Assembly (NCBI GenBank): GCA_012295275.1
Contig: CM022668.1
Location: 11,680,522-11,744,521 of the forward strand
Reading direction: 5' to 3'
DNA: 64,000 bases
Origin: Chrysomallon squamiferum
Lineage: Eukaryota > Mollusca > Gastropoda > Neomphalida > Peltospiridae
Of this stretch, positions 60,770-64,000 are shown one piece after another. Position 1 is the stretch's first letter. Every line of letters begins with the position of its first letter. The translations under genes were made by a program, and so were the position numbers. The notes beneath the pieces are model-generated. The model saw only the letters and a program-made list of their open reading frames with translations. It made no database searches and was not told the origin of the DNA.

Positions 60770-61336
60770 CATACATGGACACAGGCTACGACATTGTTTT
60801 TATGTTGGACGGGACAACCAACGACAGAATCTTTAAATGGATGAAAGATTTCACCAAAAATTACGCTTCTCAGATGAACATCGACTCGGGAGAGTACCGG
60901 GTGGGTGGCATGACCTTCACCAGATACCCATCCGTCGGTTTCAACCTCAACGACTATGGCTGGCAGGCTGGTGTTGTGAATGCTGTTGATAAAAAGCTGA
61001 AGAACAGGCCAGGAGGAGATCCCAACTTTGCCTCAGCGTTTGACACAGTCAGACAGAACATGTTCACGAGGTCCAATGGTGACAGGCCAAATGCTAAAGA
61101 CTTTGTTGTCCTGATGACAGCCAATGAAAGAAAACTCAATGACCCGGATACACATGCTGCTGCTAACAGACTGAAGGATGCTGGGTTTGGTTTGTTCACT
61201 GTTGGTGTGAACCTGAGGGACACGAGAGGAATTGATGAAGTGTCTTCAAAACCACTAGACGCCTATCAGTATCTGATAAACGATGAATCTGGAATGTCTG
61301 AGCTGCCAGGAATATTAGATTATCAACTTAGACAAG
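60770..61336 (+). CDS. VWA domain 28 exon (B7), MIDAS-degenerate, diverged
   Basis: 567 nt, phase 1-1. It has DGTTNDR at the first loop, MNIDSGEYRVGGMTF, NGDRPNAKDFVVLMTAN in place of ITDG, and GFGLFTVGVNLRDT. No cysteine occurs. It is GC-richer than B1-B6 and well diverged from them, so it escaped homogenisation. The frame stays open for 71 bases past the donor before a TAG, so the 3' boundary rests on the GGTAGT donor and array pattern. Confidence 0.92.
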
Positions 61337-61400
61337 GTAGTAACATCCATGATGACCTCACTAGCCTCTTCAGTCTGCCTGGAATGAATTCCGGATCTAG

Positions 61401-61510
61401 GATCTAGTGTAATCATATTAGCCTATCCCAGATCCAGTGCAATGTCGTTACCCTATTCCAGATCCAGTGTAGTCACATTAGCCTATCCCAGATCCAGTGT
61501 AATATTTCTT
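61401..61510. repeat. 30-bp tandem repeat, four copies
   Basis: GATC(C/T)AGTGT recurs at 61401, 61431, 61461 and 61491, exactly 30 bases apart, with CCTATCCCA at the unit ends. Confidence 0.93.
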
Positions 61511-62440
61511 GAATGTTTAAGACTTTTATTTCTATCCCAGTGGATGTTAAACCTTCCCCAATTTTATCAGCTTGTATCTTATTCATGTTATGTTTGAGAT
61601 GTAACTAAAGATATGCTGGCATTGATAAAACACCTCTGTCCCCTTCACTATGTAATTATTTAATGCATGTTATTTTTCTGTAATTATTTTGAATTCCTAG
61701 GTTCATATATTTTTTTTTTTTTCAAATGTAATTAAAGATCTGCTTTCTTTCACAAAGCACTTTATCTTCTCCACCATGCAGTTATTTTATGCATGTTTGT
61801 TTTTTGTTATTATTTTGAGCGTCTTTTATTTTACATTTCGTAGCAGCTTGTACCTTACATATTTTGCATTTCAGATATGATTCATTATCCGTTTCCTTTC
61901 CCAAAGCCCTTTGTCCCATTACCATTCAATGTTTGCTTGTGTTTATTTTCCTTTATTTTAATTCTCTACAATTATTGTAAATTCCATTTATATTTGTTTT
62001 CATTTTCAGCAATGAGCTATTGTTTGCATCCATATTGCACAGCTTCACCTAACAAATGTACCTAGTACAGTTCTTTTTATTTCTCTTTCTGAAGCATTTT
62101 GGTTTGAATTGTCTGCATCCTGTGTAATTTGTTCTTTTTAATGTGCATGTATCTACATTTATTTTTCAGAAATCATGTATGTTTAATTTCACACCAATTT
62201 TGTTTTAAATCATTAAATCATAACTAGATACATTTGATATACCATTTATGTATGGTTTAGCATTTTATTTTAAATAATCATGCCTATTATTTTATATTTT
62301 AATTTCAGATTTGGATCTACAGTTTCTTAATCAGTAGATTATTTGGCATGTTTATGATGGTTTTTTCTTTGGGGGGGGTTGTATGTATATGTGTACTGTT
62401 TTTTATTTTGTAATAATTCTTTTTTCATTTGTATATTTAT

Positions 62441-62444
62441 ATAT

Positions 62445-62479
<35 letters not shown>

Positions 62480-62482
62480 TTT
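62441..62482. repeat. (TTTA)n microsatellite
   Basis: About ten TTTA units within the intron before the last linkers. Confidence 0.9.
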
Positions 62483-62725
62483 TGATAATTGTTCTGTTTG
62501 ATATCTGTTTATATAGGTAAATTATTTGGATTTTATATTATACTATTAAAGGGAGTTTTTCTGTTCAGTGTATGTAGCAATCAGTGATTAATATTTGCTT
62601 GAATGTGTGTATGTGTTTAAAAAGTGGAAAAAGCAATGTATCAAATTTTATTGGAATATAAATATTTAACAAAAATAATAATAATAATAATAATTTGTAT
62701 TAAATGTATTTTTACTAACATGCAG

Positions 62726-62767
62726 CTCGACCAACAAGGAGACCAACACCCCCATCCACCACTACAC
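62726..62767 (+). CDS. Linker exon, Pro/Thr-rich (14 codons)
   Basis: 42 nt, phase 1-1, from ATGCAG to CGTAAG, encoding ARPTRRPTPPSTTT. Confidence 0.78.
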
Positions 62768-63108
62768 GTAAGCTAATTTATGTTTTTTGTATTTCATGTA
62801 AAACTTAGTCTTTTTTATTAATTTATGTTTCTTGTATTCCATGTAAAACTTAGTCTTTTTTATTAATTTATGTTTCTTGTATTTCATGTAAAACTTACTA
62901 ATTTTGTTTTCATTATTATTATTATTATTATTTTTTTTTTTTTGTTACCATTGTTATTGTACATACACATTACTTTCTTTGTAAATCAGTGCAAAAACAA
63001 AATGAAGACAGATGGTTATGAACATTTCAACAATTTTAATTATTTATGTTTTATTTATTTTAAATAATTGTAATAATTACTATATATATATTTTTTTTTT
63101 TTTTTCAG
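62768..63108 (+). other. Intron carrying a 45-bp repeat
   Basis: Begins with three copies of a 45-bp unit (62775-62900), then a T-rich tract before TTTTTCAG. Confidence 0.65.
62775..62900. repeat. 45-bp tandem repeat, about three copies
   Basis: AATTTATGTTT(C/T)TTGTATT starts at 62775, 62820 and 62865, each followed by ATGTAAAACTTA. Confidence 0.92.
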
Positions 63109-63126
63109 CACCACCAAGAACAACAG
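63109..63126 (+). CDS. Very short linker exon, PPPRTT
   Basis: 18 nt, phase 1-1, between TTTTTCAG and GGTATG, encoding PPPRTT. The ending matches the other RTTG/RTPG linkers. Confidence 0.65.
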
Positions 63127-63643
63127 GTATGTTTTATATATATATAGTTTTACTTATATTTTTATTGTTGGTGTTGCTATGATGATTGTGATTATGCTTA
63201 TTGTTGCTGTTGTTTCTGCTTTATTATTACAGTTTCTGTTTATAATATTATTTCTATTATTATTAGTAGTAGTAGTATTGTCATTACCATTATTATTATT
63301 GTTGTTATTATTATTATTGTTATTATTATTACTATTACTATTATTTTTGTTATTATCTTATTATTATTATTATTATTTGTTATTATCATTGTTAGTATTA
63401 TTATTATTATTATAATTTTTTATTATTATTATTATTATTATTTGTTACTGTCATTGTTAGTATTATTATTACTATTATTATTATAATTTATTATCTTATT
63501 ATTGCTATTATTATTATTATTATTATTATTTGTTACTGACATTATTACTATTATTATTATAATTTATTATTATTCTTGTTATTTTTATTATTATTATTTG
63601 TTACTGACATTGTTAGTATTATTATTATTATTATTTCTTTCAG
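63127..63643 (+). repeat. Intron made almost wholly of ATT/TTG microsatellite
   Basis: From about 63170 to 63640 the sequence is imperfect TTATTATTG-type trinucleotide repeat, running right up to the acceptor TTTCAG. TTGTTA(C)TGACATTGTTAGTATTA recurs as a higher-order unit. Confidence 0.9.
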
Positions 63644-64000
63644 CTTACATGGACACAGGCTATGACGTAATCTTCATGCTGGACGGAACAGTAAATCAAC
63701 AGATATTTGGCTGGATGACCGGCTTTGTGCGAAACTTCGCTTCCGAGATGAACATCGACACAGGCGAGTACCGCGTTGGTGGCATGACCTTCACACGAAC
63801 TCCCCGCATCAGCTGGCAACTGAAGGACTTCGGTTTCCAAGACGACGTCATCAATGCCGTAGGGTCCAAGATGACCAATCGACCGGGAGGACAACCTGAT
63901 TTGGCCAGAGCTTTCGACACAGTCCGTGGCCAGATGTTTACTCGTCGCAACGGTGACCGCCCCAATGCCAGGAACTTCATCGTGATGATGACAGCCAAAG
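63644..64000 (+). CDS. VWA domain 29 exon (B8), partial 3' end, MIDAS-degenerate
   Basis: Opens in phase 1 after TTTCAG and is open to the end of the window. It has YDVIFMLDGTVNQQ, MNIDTGEYRVGGMTF and NGDRPNARNFIVMMTAK. No cysteine is present in the visible part. It is closest to B7 and, like it, GC-rich. About the last third of the domain is missing. Confidence 0.93.

Larger units (their letters stand above)
61337..62725 (+). other. Intron with 30-bp tandem repeat and TTTA run
   Basis: Begins next to a 30-bp repeat (61401-61510) and holds (TTTA)n at 62441-62482. A CATTTCAG site at 61867-61874 opens a 62-codon hydrophobic low-complexity frame, and ATTTCAG at 62302-62308 leads to nine codons and TAG at 62335. 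Neither is supported as an exon. Confidence 0.55.

Noticed and set aside
61877-62065. 62-codon hydrophobic frame after a CATTTCAG site
   Set aside because: Low-complexity Phe/Leu/Tyr composition, no similarity to the array and no downstream donor. It is most likely intron sequence.

Overview
This window looks like animal (metazoan) genomic DNA. It is AT-rich and full of microsatellites, and its coding sequence sits in short exons bounded by GT...AG introns, all on the + strand. The species cannot be fixed from the sequence. An AT-rich marine invertebrate such as a mollusc is plausible, but that is inference. There is no bacterial-style gene organisation, and I saw no RNA gene, CRISPR array or recognisable transposon.

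Almost all the coding potential fits one partial, very large gene for a secreted, extracellular-matrix-like protein made of tandem von Willebrand factor A (VWA) domains. I place 71 exons: 31 encode 29 VWA domains (27 complete, with the first and last cut by the window edges), and 40 are short Pro/Thr-rich linker exons. Together they hold about 17.7 kb of coding sequence, roughly 5,890 codons. I saw no initiator ATG with a signal peptide and no definite terminal exon, so the gene probably continues beyond both ends. Every exon boundary is phase 1, except two introns inside one split VWA domain. VWA exons and linkers are therefore symmetric modules that can be duplicated or skipped without a frameshift.

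Layout: (i) 1-8221 holds three divergent VWA domains with degenerate metal-binding (MIDAS) motifs. The first has a frameshift and the third is split over three exons. (ii) 9839-43771 is the core, with 18 VWA domains that keep the DxSxS...T...D MIDAS and a Cys pair bracketing the domain. Within it, 11550-17683 is an early subarray with Thr-rich linkers and units of about 1-1.4 kb. The part at 18235-39227 is a late subarray with units of about 1.6-3.3 kb, mostly with two Pro-rich linkers each. The last two core domains (41007 and 43205) are divergent. (iii) 47114-64000 holds eight cysteine-free VWA domains in which MIDAS is replaced by DGTxx...TG or similar. The first six are nearly identical at the nucleotide level.

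Taken together, the sequence suggests a long flexible string of globular domains. A central ligand-binding-competent block is flanked by structural, metal-independent blocks, and the whole array has been expanded and homogenised by unequal crossing-over and gene conversion. The introns carry microsatellites, several minisatellites, fossil exon pieces and two clusters of promoter-like motifs.
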